A stretch of DNA of 64,000 bases from Hemerocallis citrina (taxonomy: Eukaryota > Streptophyta > Magnoliopsida > Asparagales > Asphodelaceae). A program made the translations under genes and the position numbers. This document shows positions 30,973-43,073 of this stretch, piece by piece. The notes beneath the pieces are model-generated. The model did no database searches. It was not told the origin of the DNA and worked only from the letters and a program-made list of their open reading frames with translations. The stretch is from contig CM030362.1 in the NCBI GenBank assembly GCA_017893485.1, positions 35,595,565-35,659,564 of the forward strand. Direction: 5' to 3'. How positions within the stretch are numbered: the stretch's first letter is position 1; the number at the start of each line of letters is the position of its first letter.

Positions 30973-33339
30973 ATAGAAACCCAATTCTGGACAGCAGTAG
31001 GTTGGTGTACCAAAATCAGAATTCTTGTTGCTACGAGATAGAAAATGTGGATCCGTCAGAAGGTCTAGAAACTAGACTCTTGCCCGGTTCCAACTCATAT
31101 AATTAAGGTACATAAAAGTTGTGGTAACATATGTCAAAACAACAAACTACACAGAATTTGTGTTCAGCCAGAACTTGTAAAATTATGTTTATACTTATGG
31201 AACAGGACTGAAACAACATTAATTAATTCCAGGAAAATTAGGAAATGTTCTCTAGTGTGTCTAGTATCAGCATGCAAAATTTCAGGTGATTATCTTATAG
31301 GTAGCATGGTTAAATTAATTGTGAATCAAAGTGTGACAGCAGTTTTTAGGATCTTGAATTATACGACACAGCAGCAGTAAAACTGCGATATCTCCCAAAC
31401 CGTAACTCAGAATTCAATTCCGCCAAAAAGGAAAGTAAACTAGACATCTAGGGCTACATTTCATATTCAGCAAGTTATTGATTTTGGTGACATTATCTAT
31501 GTCGAAACAGCAAGGTAATGTTCAGGTTGGCATAAATTTTTAGGGTGTTAACATATTCTTTTTGAATAAAATGGTTAAAATGTTAAGAACGATGAGTTGG
31601 GGGTTAACAATCATAAATCACAGCAAGTCATTCCTATGTGAACATGGTATTATGATGTGAAATGTCCATAACCTTACAAATCACAAATAACTAATACACT
31701 AACATCAATCATATAAGCCATTAATACTAGTATGCAATCTACAATTGTTGTGAGATGTCATGAGATGAAATACAATAATAATCCATATTCCTATATTCAA
31801 TAACTATATGTATGCATGTAAGATCTCTATACATTGGAGATAAGGATGGCACGAAGTCAAGACTACTACTTGGATTCGTTCGTATAAATCCGTAGCATCC
31901 CAACATTTACAACAATAAACAATATACGATATGTAATTTGGATCTACTTGCAGAATTCAATAAACAATTTCGAATACGATTCAATATAATTCAAAAGTGA
32001 GATGACTTGCCTTTGATGAAGATTAGTTTAATCCGAATAAGCAAAGAATAACGGGATCGGAATCCCGGCGACGAGCAAACGATCACGATAATCACGATCA
32101 GGCACGGATCTCGATGATCAAGATGGTGATCAAGATGAAGATCAAGCGAATCCAACGGCCGAGATCGAAGATAAAACATATCAGAATTAGAAGAGTACCA
32201 AAAGAGTAAATATACTATGATTGACAATTTGATGAATGAGAACAAAAAGTTGATCAAATGTTTAACTTACCAAGTAGAAGACGAACGAGATGATCGAGAC
32301 GATCAAAGGCCGAGATCAAGTGTGATCGGTTGATCGGACGGCTGAGATTGAAGATCAAGATGATGATCACAATCGCAATGATCAAAAGAGATCCGACGAT
32401 CGAGATCAAGATCTTGATGATGATGGAGACGATGATCACAATCGCGATGATCAACGATTGGACGACCTAGATCCAATGGCTTGGTGATGATTAGGTGGAG
32501 GATCGGACGACTATGATCAAGAGATGTTGATGATGATCATGATCGATCGACGATCGGACGGCCAAGAATCCACTTGATCAATATCTTGATCAAACAGCAA
32601 ACATTTAATGGTTGGCTCTGGTCTTGGCGACGGCTGGTGGCTGCAGGTGGCAGGACTAGCGGCATGAGTGACAGCGAGGAGACAGGCCGGGGGGGGCCAC
32701 TGGCACTGTGGGGACTGCTTGTTGCTGTCGGCATCGGGGTTGTCGAGACGGTGTGACAGCAAGGAGGAGCACAGGGCGCTCACGACGTCGGTAGGGTGTT
32801 GGGGGGCAGAGGCAGCACAGGGAACGTCGGGATGCTGCAGACTGGCATCGCGACGCTGCTGTCGCGAGCTGTTGCGAAAGAGAGGAGGACCAAGGGAAGA
32901 GGCGGACTGCGCTGGGGTGAGTACACGGTGGTGCACCCAGGGGAGAGAGGTAGGGGGGACGGCTGAACGGGTGGGAGAGAGAGACGAGGATGGGTGATAG
33001 GCGGCTGTTAGGGTTAGGAATATACTGGGGGTTTTATAATGGATATATATATAATGGGTATTGGGTTTTATAACGGGTATGGGTTGAATGTATAATGGGT
33101 TTGGGTATTAATGGATCCAAAGAACAAGGTTTAGGGTAAGTGAAAATGTTATTGGGTATTACAATCTATAGGGTTTAAAATTCAATAAAATAAATAATAG
33201 GATTGGGTTTAATTAAAAGATCCAATAGGAGAGTGAAATAATTAGCATTATATGGTTTTTAAAATATACATATAAACATATATCAAATCAAATAATAAAA
33301 TACAATTAAATAGCATATTCGGCTTTACAAAAATAATAC

Positions 33340-33372
<33 letters not shown>

Positions 33373-33636
33373 GATTTATATAACAAAATATACATTTATC
33401 AAAATAACTCACATAGCAATTGTACATTTAAATTAAAATTGAGTAAAAATACAAATAACCGATCAATTAGGAACAGAAATTAAAATATACCATTATTTGG
33501 AAAAAATATATAGTTTTCGATTAGAAAACGCTTTAATAAAAGATCCTAAACAATTTCAAAACAAAAAATGATTATATAATTAGACAAAATACAGAAAATA
33601 TTCAGAAAATGTGTATTTGGAGAAACAGGGGTTACA
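29833..33636 (-). mobile_element. 3' LTR of the non-autonomous element (3.8 kb)
   Basis: It runs from TGTCACGCACAAC to GGGGTTACA and matches 36311-38481, but keeps about 1.6 kb (around 30000-31645) that the other LTR lacks. It contains an (AT)n run at about 30919-30969, a (AAT)n run near 33337, a GATC-rich stretch at 32040-32560, and a GC-rich block at 32630-33000. On the minus strand the TATATATATCC near 33040 followed by the GC-rich block looks like a promoter and leader. The frames in the GC-rich block have no recognised domain. Confidence 0.85.
32040..32560. repeat. GATCAAGATG-rich degenerate tandem repeat
   Basis: GATC and ATGATCAAGATG-like words recur dozens of times, for example GATCAAGATGGTGATCAAG near 32115. 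The corresponding part of the other LTR (36880-37390) is similar. It reads as an old, degenerate tandem array. Confidence 0.7.
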
Positions 33637-35449
33637 AATCCTACCCACCTTACAATAAAATTTCGTCCTCAAAATTTGCTTAGGCGGCACATAGGACAAG
33701 GCGAAAGCAAACTTATGGGGGTAATAAAACAAGGGATCCAAGGGAAAAGTCAAAACAGTGGCAACACTCGAATGAGAATGGAAAAGGATAATGATGATGT
33801 CAAATAGAATGCACGAAAGAAAATAAACAGTATCAAAAGGAAAGAAACAACACAAGGTAACAAAGCAAGATAGGGAGTAGGTAGAACTGGAATCAGAGAG
33901 AGAAAGGGCAGGGGAAGAATCAAGCCAAATCAAGGGATCAACAGATGAGGATGAATTCAAGGAACAGGGGGAAGCAACAATGCAGGGAAGAAGAAACAAG
34001 AGAATCCAGGGACCTGTGGGTTATGAGCCCACCACGCTTCAGTTGCGCTGGCCACATGACACCAATCGACGAATCGAGCAGGAAAACAAGAATGAGACAA
34101 CAGGATCAAGGAGAGTATGAGCTCAAGATAGATATAAAAAATAATACAAAATGAATATAAAGTTTGGGCTTTAATTTAAATAATTAAAAGACATGCTATA
34201 GATCAACTAATGGGCTTTAACAAAATATTAATAACAACAAATATTAGTAATAAAAATAATAATATCAATAATAATAGAATAATAATAACAATGATATTAA
34301 AAATAATAATAGCAATAATAATAACAGTAATGAAAATCATCATAATCACACTGGTAATAATAATAATAATAAAATTAAAAATGCTAACAATACTGATAAT
34401 GACAGAATAGGATTCAACAAATTCATGAAAAAAACATAATAATAACAATATAAAAAAAATATTAACAATACTGGTAAGAATAATAATGCAAGACAGAATA
34501 TAATTTGGGTTCAACATTTTATTGAATGAAGGTAATTCAATATTAACAACAATAATAAAATAATAAAAACAACAATAATAATAGCAATGGTAATATCAAT
34601 AATAACAGTGATACCAATAATAATAATGAAAACCATAGCAATAATAATAACATTATAAAACAAAATAAGAATTTGGCTTATCAACTCTATAAATAAATCA
34701 AACAGGAATATATATAGTCGATCAATTATAAATGGAAAGTGAAGTCAAAATACACTATTAATCTCCAATCGTAAGAAAATAGGAAGATTATTCCCATAGA
34801 ATAAGGAGTCAAAAGTGAAGAGATAAAACTCAAATATAAAAGTTTGATAACCATACAAACAATAAAGGAACACAAACTTTAAAGGTTATATAATAAATAG
34901 TTTTGAAAAAATAACCAGTCAAGATACATAGAAATACGAACAAATTTAACTAAGTAAAGAAATATTAATAACAATGAATGTAAAAGACATATAATAATTA
35001 GTGAATGTGGACATTAAAATTAAAACTCGAAAAACACATTAAAGGGTTACGAGCAAAATAGGCCAAAATATATATATGTAAGAAGACTTAAAAGGAGTTC
35101 ATTAAATATTACAAAAGTAAGCGTCAAATCATTATTTAGGACGTGGAAACAAAAGTAAGTGAGAAATCTAAAATGTTAAAAAATTGGAAAACAGTGTCAA
35201 TAAATAGTAATTCACAATAAAACGAAAACTTAGACAATAGTTGATGTACTCAATCTTAACATAAATATAAGAAAAAATAAGTTGTAAACACAAAATAGAG
35301 TAAAATCAACTATACCAGTTCAAATTGTATGGAAACATAAAGTGTAACAAAATGTCATAAAGAAAATATTTCTTTGCCATTAGTTTCATTATATAAGCAA
35401 AAAAGTCTTGAAATATCAATTAGCAAATAGGTGAAAAATCTTGCCTCCT

Positions 35450-35605
35450 TAACATCAAGTTGCATGTTTGCCTTCACGACATCAGGTTGCAAGTTGCCGT
35501 CTGGATATTCGGTTGCACATTTTGCCTCCCCGACATCCAGTTGCAATTTGCCCCCATTGACATCGAGTTGCATATTTGTCATCTCGATATTAGGTTGCAC
35601 CGAAA
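35450..35605. repeat. Minisatellite with GACATC(A/G)AGTTGCA units
   Basis: Five to six degenerate units of about 27-36 bp share the core CATC-AGTTGCA followed by TTTGCC. On the minus strand they read as NMQLDV-type peptide repeats, but there is no sign of a real protein. Confidence 0.6.
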
Positions 35606-36287
35606 TGGTGAAATGGAAGATGTAACCTTCCATATGCACAGAGATATGAGACATTTATTTTAAGTATGATGTTATGTTTTGAAATTCGTGATATAAAAAT
35701 AGTAAAAAAGTAAGAAATGGAGTGAAAGTCACACAATAGGATATCAAAATAGATGTGTAGATTATAAATATCAAACACAATAGTACAAAATAGTAGTAGT
35801 GAAAATGATTTATAAAAGTAGGGAGAAAACAGAATGAAATACATGCATAAGCACAATGCAAATGTGAATAAGAAAATAAATATGTAGTGTAGCAAATTTA
35901 CACAATAAATATATCATAAAAATATACAGTAACGTAGAAATTAAATAAGCATCTAACATGTCATTGAAGATCCACCGATGCTGATCGACGAACCAAGTAG
36001 GAAGAAAAGAATGGACAACCCCAGAATCAAAGGAATATGGGCACAAAAGAATAAAATTATACCCAGTTTGGAATCGATGAATGTGAATGAATGGAAGAGA
36101 CGAAACAACTAAGAAATGAAGGAGCTAAATATGAAGGACTCAAAAAGTGGATCAAAAATGTTGGAATCCAGATATATGTTGGTTATCAATTATCCATGTG
36201 ATTCACGCGTGTCTACATATTGTTGAGTCAAACCGGTTAAACTCAAACTAATTAGGGTCCAACCCCAAACTAGTTAGAGTCTAACCT

Positions 36288-36300
36288 GGCTGTGATACCA
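36288..36300 (-). promoter_or_regulatory. Primer-binding site of the LARD-like element
   Basis: The minus strand reads TGGTATCACAGCC, one base different from the initiator-Met tRNA complement TGGTATCAGAGCC. It lies 10 bases from the end of the 5' LTR. Confidence 0.7.
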
Positions 36301-36310
36301 CTAAAAACCT

Positions 36311-38177
36311 TGTCACGTACCACTTCCAAAAAATACGACATGCAAGCACGTGACACGGCTCAGCGAATGATTTGCGTCATCCATAGGCAGTTATCGATCC
36401 CACACAACAATATAAACAATAGCAATAGCAATTTCTTACAAATCACAAAACAACTAATACAATAACATGATGTGAAATGTCCATAACCTTACAAGTCACA
36501 AACAACTAATACACTAACATCAATCATATAAGCCATCAATACTAGTATGCAATCTACAATTGTTGTGAGATGTCATGACATGAAATACAATAATAATCCA
36601 TATTCCTATATTCAATAACTGTATGTATGCATGTAAGATCCCTATACATTGGAGACAAGGATGGCACGAAGTCAAGATTACTACTTGGATTCGCTCGTGT
36701 AAATCCGTAGCATCCCAACGATGGACAACAATAAACAATATACGATATTCAATTTGGATCTACTTGCGGAATTCAATAAACAATTTCGAATACGATTCAA
36801 TATAATTCAAAAGTGAGATGACTTGCCTTTGATGACGATTAGTTTAATCCGAATAAGCGAAGAATAATGGGATCAGAATCCTGGCGACACGGCGACGAGC
36901 AAACGATCACGATAATCACGATCGGGCACGGATCTCGATGATCAAGATGGTGATCAAGATGAAGATCAAGCGAATCCAACGGCCGAGATCGAATATAAAA
37001 CATATAAGAATTAGAAGAGTACCAAAAGAGTAAATATACCATGATTGACAATTTGATGAATGAGAATAAAAAGTTGATCAAATGTTTAACTCACCAAGTA
37101 GAAGACGAAGGAAATGATCGAGACGATCAAGGGCCGAGATCAAGTGTGATCGGTCGATCGGACAGTTGAGACTGAAGATCAAGATGATCAAAAGAGATCC
37201 GACGGTCGAGATCAAGATCTTGATGATGATGGAGACGATGATCACGATCGTGATTATCAACGATCGAACGACCTAGATCCAATGGCTTGGTGATGATCAG
37301 ATGGAGGATCAGACGGCTATGATCAAGAGATGCTGATGATGATCATGATCGATCGACGTTCGGACGACCAAGAATCCACTTGATCAATATTTTGATCAAA
37401 CAGCAAACTTGTAATGGTTGGCTCTGGTCTTGGCGATGGCTGGCGACGGCTAGCGGCTGCAGGCGACGGGACTGGCGGCGTGAGTGACGGTGGGGAGACA
37501 GGCCGGGGGGGCTGTCGCTAGCACTGTGAGGACTGCTGGTTGCTGTCAGTGTCGGGGTTGTCGAGACGGCGCGACAGCAAGGAGGAGCACAGGGCGCTCT
37601 CGACGTCGGCAGGGTGCTGCGGGGCAGAGGCAGCACAGGGAACGTCGGGATGCTGCAGACTGGCGGCGCAAGCAGGTGTCGCGACGCTGCTGTCGCGAGC
37701 TGTTGCGATAGGGAGGAGGACCAAGGGAAGAGGCGGACTGCGCTGGGGTGAGTACACGGTGGTGCACCCAGGGGAGAGAGGTAGGGGGAGACGGCTGAAC
37801 GGGTGGGAGAGAGAGACGAGGATGGGTGATAGGCGGCTGTTAGGGTTAGGAATATACCGGGGGTTTTATAATGGATATATATATAATGGGTATTGGGTTT
37901 TATAACGGGTATGGGTTGAATGTATAATGGGTTTAGGTATTAATGGATCCAAAGAACAAGGTTTAGGGTAAGTGAAAATGTTATTGGGTATTACAATCTA
38001 TAGGGTTTAAAATTCAATAAAATAAATAATAGGATTGGATTTAATTAAAAGATCCAATAGGAGAGTGAAATAATTAGCATTATATGGTTTTTAAAATATA
38101 CATATAAACATATATCAAATCAAATAATAAAATACAATTAAATAGCATATTCGGCTATACAAAAATAATACTAATAC

Positions 38178-38219
<42 letters not shown>

Positions 38220-38481
38220 GATTTATATAAAAAAATATGCATTTATCAAAATAACTCAAATAGCAACAGTACATTTAAATTTAAATTGAGTAAAAATACA
38301 AACAACCGATCAATTAGGAACAGAAATTAAAATATTTCATTATTCGGACAAAATATAGTTTTCGATTAGAAAACGCTTTAATAAAAGATCCGAAACAATT
38401 TCAAAACAAAAAATAATTTTATAATTAGTCAAAATACAGAAAATATTCAGAAAATGTGTATTTGGGGAAACAGGGGTTACA
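36311..38481 (-). mobile_element. 5' LTR of the LARD-like element (2.2 kb)
   Basis: It runs from TGTCACGTACCAC to GGGGTTACA. It matches the other LTR except for an internal deletion of about 1.6 kb near 36430-36470 and small indels, including a longer (AAT)n run at 38172-38218. Next to the primer site, it is the promoter-bearing LTR. Confidence 0.85.
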
Positions 38482-39223
38482 GATGTAATCAGGGATGTTT
38501 GGAGGTTGTCTCCCATAGACTGCTTCAAACGGAGACAATTTAACAGAAGAATGCCAAGAGGTGTTGTACCACAACTCCGCCAATGCCAAATACTTGCACC
38601 ACTGCACAAGATCCTCACTCACAAAAGATCGCAGATATTGTTCAAGGGTTATATTAGTCACTTCAGTTTGGCCATCTGACTAAGGATAATATGCCATACT
38701 CATCTGTAGAGAAGTGCCCTGACTCTTGAAGTGTGCTGCCAAAACTGACTTAAGAAGATAGGGTCCCTATCAGATACAATAGATATAGGAAGCCATGTAG
38801 TTTCATCACATTATCAAAAAAAACTTCTGCAACCTTCATCGCTGTAAACCCACTTGCTAATGGAAAGAAATGTGCATATTTGGAAAGTCGATCAATCACC
38901 ACCATAATAACTGACTTTCCCTGAGACTTAGGCAACCCTGTTATAAAATCCATAGACACATCTTCTCAAATTTGCTTTGGAATTGGCAAGGGCTGCATTA
39001 ACCCTCCCAGTTTTGAAGTGTCATACTTCGTTTGTTGGCAGACTGTACATTTGCTAATATACTCTTGAACTGTTTTTGACATATTGTCCCAATAAAATGA
39101 GGCTTTCACTCTTGACAAAGTCTTGGCTATCCCCACATGTCCACCCACTGGCGATGAATGCATTTCATACAAAATGTCTTGTTGTATGTTGGGAGGAATG
39201 ACTACTTTCCCTTTAAAAAACAA
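38425..39223 (-). pseudogene. Chromovirus integrase, N-terminal finger and core
   Basis: Frame 39223-38966 holds the HHCC zinc finger (HSSPVGGHVGIAK then CTVCQQTK). Frame 38959-38750 holds the first part of the DDE core (MDFITGLPKSQGK, VIDRLSKYAHF). Frame 38661-38425 holds the end of the core (WCKYLALAELWYNTS, SPFEAVYGRQPP) and runs into the nested element at 38481. The core is frameshifted near 38750. Integrase joins the DNA copy to the genome. Confidence 0.88.
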
Positions 39224-39238
39224 TATCCCATCTCTTAC

Positions 39239-40815
39239 TCAATATTCAGGTCTCAATGCAGGAAATTCTGTGATCTCCTTCATCACTTCTTTGTACACAT
39301 CATGATCTAAAAGTCCCTTCTTCAATCTCTCTGTCCACACCAACTGTGGCATCGACACTAGAGTGTTCAAGGACTCATCAGCATAAGGGAACCTTGACAA
39401 CCCATCTGCTGCCGCATTTTTAACGCCAGCCTTATACAATATTTTGAACTTATACCCTGCCAACTTATAGAGCCATCTCTGCTGCTCCGGAGTCTGAATG
39501 ACTTGGTTGAAGAGGTGATGATGTGTTTGGTGATCGGTGTAGATAGTGAACTCCCTACCTAACAAGTATTGGCACCACTTTTTAATAGCTTCAGATATAG
39601 CATATAACTCTCTTACATATGCTGATGATGACTGCATTCTCCTATTCATCTTCTTGCTAAAATAAGCTATTGGGTGCCCTTCCTGTTGGAGCACAGCACC
39701 AATGCCCACACCCGAAGCATCCGTCTCCACTACAAAAGCTTTGGAAAAATCAGGCAACACAAGAACAGGTGTAGACTGAAGCACTCTCTTCAATTCAAAA
39801 AATGCCAATTTAGCATTAGTATTCCAAGCAAATGCCTCTTTCTTGAGAAAATCAGGCAATGGGCACGCAATTGAAGCATAATGCTTTACAAATCTGCGGT
39901 AATACCCAGTCAAACCAAGAAAAGCTCTAACATGCTTAACAGACCTTGGAGTTGGCCAATCTCTAATAATTTGAACCTTGCTCCCATCCACTTGCAGACC
40001 TTCAGCTGATACAATATGCCCCAAATACTCAATGGATGTCTTGCCAAATGCACACTTCGACAGCTTCACATAAAAATAATTTTGTTCTAGTACCCCCAAA
40101 ACTGTTGACAAGTGATGCAAATGTGTATCCCAATCAGCACTATATACTAAAATGTTGTCGAAAAATACCAACACAAACTTCCTCAAATATGGTCGAAAAA
40201 TAGAGTTCATAGCAACTTGGAAGGTCGACGGTGCACTAGTAAGGCCAAACGGCATGACCAAGAACTCAAAATGGCCATCATGTGTCCAAAATGCAGTCTT
40301 ATACACATCACTTGCTCGTACTCTATTTTGATGATATCCTGCTCTCAAATCTAGTTTCGAAAAATACTTGCTCCTCCCAATTCATCAAACCACTCCTCTG
40401 CAGTCGGGATTGGGAATTTATCTTTGATTGTAATAGCATTCAATGCACGATAATCCACACAAAATCTCCACGTACTATATTTCTTCTTAACTAATAATAC
40501 TGGCGAGGAGAATAGGCTTTGGCTTGGTTGTATGACACCATCTTTTAACATTTTCGCAACATGTTGCTCAATCTCACATTTCTGAAAATGAGGGTATCGA
40601 TATGGCTTGACATTTGTTGGAGCATGGCCAGGAATCAAATGTAATGGGTGATCGAACTCCCTACTAGGTGGTAACCCAACCGGTTCTGCAAAAACACTCG
40701 AGTGTTTCCTCAACAATTGCTGCAACTGCTGATCAATCTGCTCCCCCTTTCTACTTTCTTGCAGAGTTAAGTGAAAAAACTCACTAATTTGGTTGAAATT
40801 TCTCTGCGCAAACAA
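39239..40815 (-). pseudogene. Chromovirus reverse transcriptase and RNase H
   Basis: Frames 40815-40351 and 40348-39239 are adjacent and separated only by a stop at about 40351. RT motifs are SSPVLLVKKKYSTWRFCVDY, KDKFPIPTAEE, FLVMPFGLTSAPSTF and VFFDNILVYS. The catalytic pair is normally DD; here the second residue is Asn (AAC at 40154-40156), which should kill polymerase activity. RNase H follows with VVETDASGVGIGAVL, VRELYAISEAIKKW, IYTDHQTHHHL and AAADGLSR. Apart from the stop and the D-to-N change the domain is well kept. Confidence 0.9.
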
Positions 40816-40936
40816 TTTAAATCAATTTGCGCGGGCACTTGATCACCCCACCTTGCAACACCACTCTCTTATTATTCAAATCAAAGCTCATAGTCATTCG
40901 ATCATAATCAGTTAAAACTGGACCCAGAAGCTTCAA

Positions 40937-41242
40937 CTATTGCACTCCCAAAACCACATATGTGCCATATAGCGAAAGAACATAAAAATCAATCTCAAAT
41001 GGGTGTCCTTGCAACTTGATTGGTACAGCTTTACATAAACCCTCACATTTCATAACATCCCCATTCCCGACTATTAGTGAAGGCAGATTCAAAAATTTCA
41101 CTAACTTTCCTGTATAAAGTTGTTGGTGCTTCCGCCATTGATCAGTACTTGTATAGTGGTGTTCTGAATACTGCCCGGCATCCTTAAAGTGCGCAAAGAT
41201 GAATGCCCTGATAACGCTTGAAATGAGATCCCGGGTGCGCAA
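40937..41242 (-). pseudogene. Chromovirus retropepsin
   Basis: The active-site region reads as INGGSTNNFI in a shifted frame (about 41150-41120), where the family has DGGSTHNFI-type sequence. The rest of the domain (VKFLNLPSLIVGNGD, LYGTYVVLGVQ) is in the 101-codon frame. At least one frameshift and a change at the catalytic Asp are visible. Confidence 0.75.
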
Positions 41243-41256
41243 TCATTCTCTTGGGG

Positions 41257-42283
41257 TCAGATTATGAGGTTGTTCCTCCATGACATAGAAGCACTGCCAC
41301 TTCCATCTGCCTCATCAATCAACAATAGAAAACATTGTCGTTTGCACTTGTGACCAGGGATAAACTTCTCATCACAATTAAAACAAAGCCCCTTTTCTTT
41401 TCTAGCAACCCACTCTACAAGCGGAATTCTCCGTATCGGCATTCTATTTGACACAGGATTGTTAGAGTTAGCAACAGTCGCTTGTTGTGCAGTTTTTGGT
41501 GGAGTAGGTAATAGAGGCGGTAAAACACTTGGAGGTGGTTGCCATGGTGGTCGATAGCCTCCCCCTTTGACACTAAGCCCCCTCAAATCATGAAATTTCT
41601 CATCCTGCAACCTCGCTAAGCCAACTGCATTAGCTAATGAAGTACGCTTATGAGCTAAAACTTCTCTATGAATCTTTGGTTTCAAACTTGAAACATAGCA
41701 GCTCAGAATCGCCTCATCTGATAGACCCTTAGTCTTATTCACCAGAATATCAAATTCGTCTTGATACACAGACAAAAATGTAGTTTGACTAAGTTTAAAC
41801 AATAAGCCTGCATGATCGACATAAGCTGAATGCCCGAATCTAACATCCAATTGATAAACAAAATCCCCCCAATTTTTGAAACCACCATTATCAAACCTAT
41901 GCTGAAACCAAGCCAGTGCTCTTCCATCCATATGGAACGAAGCAATATGGATTCGCTGATTCATCAATGTCTTGTGATATAGAAAGAATTGAATTGCTTT
42001 AAAAAGCCAACCCGCAGGATCTTCACCTTCAAACCTTGGAAAATCTAGTCAAGGATTCTTAATAAAATACTCTGAATTAGGGTTAGAATTCCTCACATTG
42101 TTGGGCGTATCCAAGGCAAGCTGTAATCGATAGAAATGCTGATCGATCTTCGCATCCATCACCGTGAAATCCCATGTTGCTCATGGATTTGTTGACCTTG
42201 AGTGTTCGCTATCTCCTTCAATCTCATAATCGCCTCCTCCAACGACGCCATTGAATTGGAACGAGTTCTTGGATTATCAGCCA
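41257..42283 (-). pseudogene. Chromovirus gag
   Basis: The gag start is an ATG at 42283 (MADNPRTRSNSM, then a short helical stretch), 33 bases after the 5' LTR. The frame breaks several times near 42000-42160. The main part, 41967-41257, has WFQHRFDNGGFKNW, the capsid-like LSVYQDEFDILVNKTKGL region, and a C-terminal zinc knuckle CFNCDEKFIPGHKC. Gag forms the particle that carries the RNA. Confidence 0.85.
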
Positions 42284-42315
42284 TTTCTGAATTTGAATTG
42301 GTGAAAGCACCAAAT

Positions 42316-42756
42316 TGATACCAGTGCTGTAGTTGAATCTGCAGTTTGGTAAATTGCAGAGGATTTTGGGGAAGAACAGGGAAGAAAAGGAAAGAAGATT
42401 AGATCAAGAAGAGAGATTGAGATCCACTAAAAATATATGCTCTCCTTTATTTCACCAATTACATCTATTTATATGTGCTACAGGACGAGAGTTTGTTACA
42501 CAGTTTGTTACATTTTTCCTGCCTTAATTCCTTCAAACTATTATGCGTAATACACGTAATCTACTGATATACTGATACACCTCCTTCAATTCTAATTCTC
42601 CCTCCTATGCGTAATCCCTCATACCATGGCTTCCTTTTCACCCTTATCGACCTATCCAACTCCAATTTTGCTTCGATTGGCGCCAAAATCTCATGTTCTT
42701 CATCTTTTCTAGATTGAACAGTATTTATTACTGTATCCTGCAGTGCAATCGTATCA
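42316..42756 (-). mobile_element. Chromovirus 5' LTR (441 bp)
   Basis: It matches 28799-29234. Inverted ends on the plus strand are TGATACC and GTATCA. It carries a fossil of the pol C-terminus (minus strand 42773-42561: IALQDTVINTVQS, EEHEILAPIEAKLELDRS), since the pol gene overlaps the 3' LTR. The two LTRs differ by many substitutions, so the insertion is not recent. Confidence 0.82.
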
Positions 42757-43073
42757 CTCGCATTGGCCAACAAAAATGCATATTGAATAGTAAATTATGT
42801 CCAATCTGAAATCTACTCTGGTTTAGTGGTTTGGTATTTCACTGTACTAGGAAGTTAAGTAGAAGCCATCATTTGTTGAAATGTATATGCATGCCATACT
42901 GTAGCATTGATGTAGTGTTGGATCTTAAATTTACAAAATCAAGATGAATCACATGCATTTTGATAACTCTGATTTACTCTTCATTTTGTTATTATACATA
43001 ACAGATCTCATAGAAATAAAGAAGAAAGAACTTAGTATATCATATTTCCTGGAAAAAGGGGAGCTATATAAGG

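Larger units (their letters stand above)
33637..36310 (-). mobile_element. Non-coding internal region of the LARD-like element
   Basis: No gag or pol is visible. Near the 3' LTR a minus-strand frame carries PPKQILRTKFYCKVGRI, similar to the end of Gypsy polyproteins, and probably survives because it contains the polypurine tract. The region 34210-34640 is a long AAT/ATA-rich low-complexity block. At 35440-35620 there is a short minisatellite of about 33 bp (GACATCNAGTTGCA units). The rest is AT-rich without features. Confidence 0.7.
29833..38481 (-). mobile_element. Non-autonomous LTR retrotransposon (LARD-like), 8.6 kb
   Basis: The element is flanked by GATGT on both sides (29828-29832 and 38482-38486), starts TGTCACGCACAAC and ends GGGGTTACA. 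Two homologous LTRs enclose a 2.7-kb internal region without gag or pol. A primer site next to the right LTR sets the orientation as minus. The internal end near the left LTR, AATTTTGAGGACGAAATTTTATTG then AAGGTGGGTAGGATT when read on the minus strand in parts, resembles the 3' end of plant Tekay-type Gypsy elements. It was probably mobilised by such an element. It inserted into integrase of the surrounding chromovirus. Confidence 0.88.
28799..42756 (-). mobile_element. Ty3/Gypsy chromovirus, split by a nested element
   Basis: The two LTRs (28799-29234 and 42316-42756) are about 440 bp and clearly homologous. The minus strand holds gag, protease, RT, RNase H, integrase with HHCC finger and core, and a chromodomain, which identifies a chromovirus. 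The flanks CTCGA (28794-28798) and CTCGC (42757-42761) are a near-perfect target duplication. Integrase is interrupted by the 8.6-kb element at 29833-38481; without it the element is about 5.3 kb. Frames are broken by stops and shifts, and RT has lost a catalytic Asp, so it is inactive. Confidence 0.9.

Noticed and set aside
32517..32997. Frames of up to 139 codons in the GC-rich block of the LARD-like LTR (also 37343-37905)
   Set aside because: They lie in LTR leader sequence, are Ser/Pro/Ala-rich without domain similarity, and are not conserved in frame between the two LTR copies.
34203..34517. 104-codon frame rich in Ile
   Set aside because: It is the translation of an AAT/ATA-rich low-complexity block.
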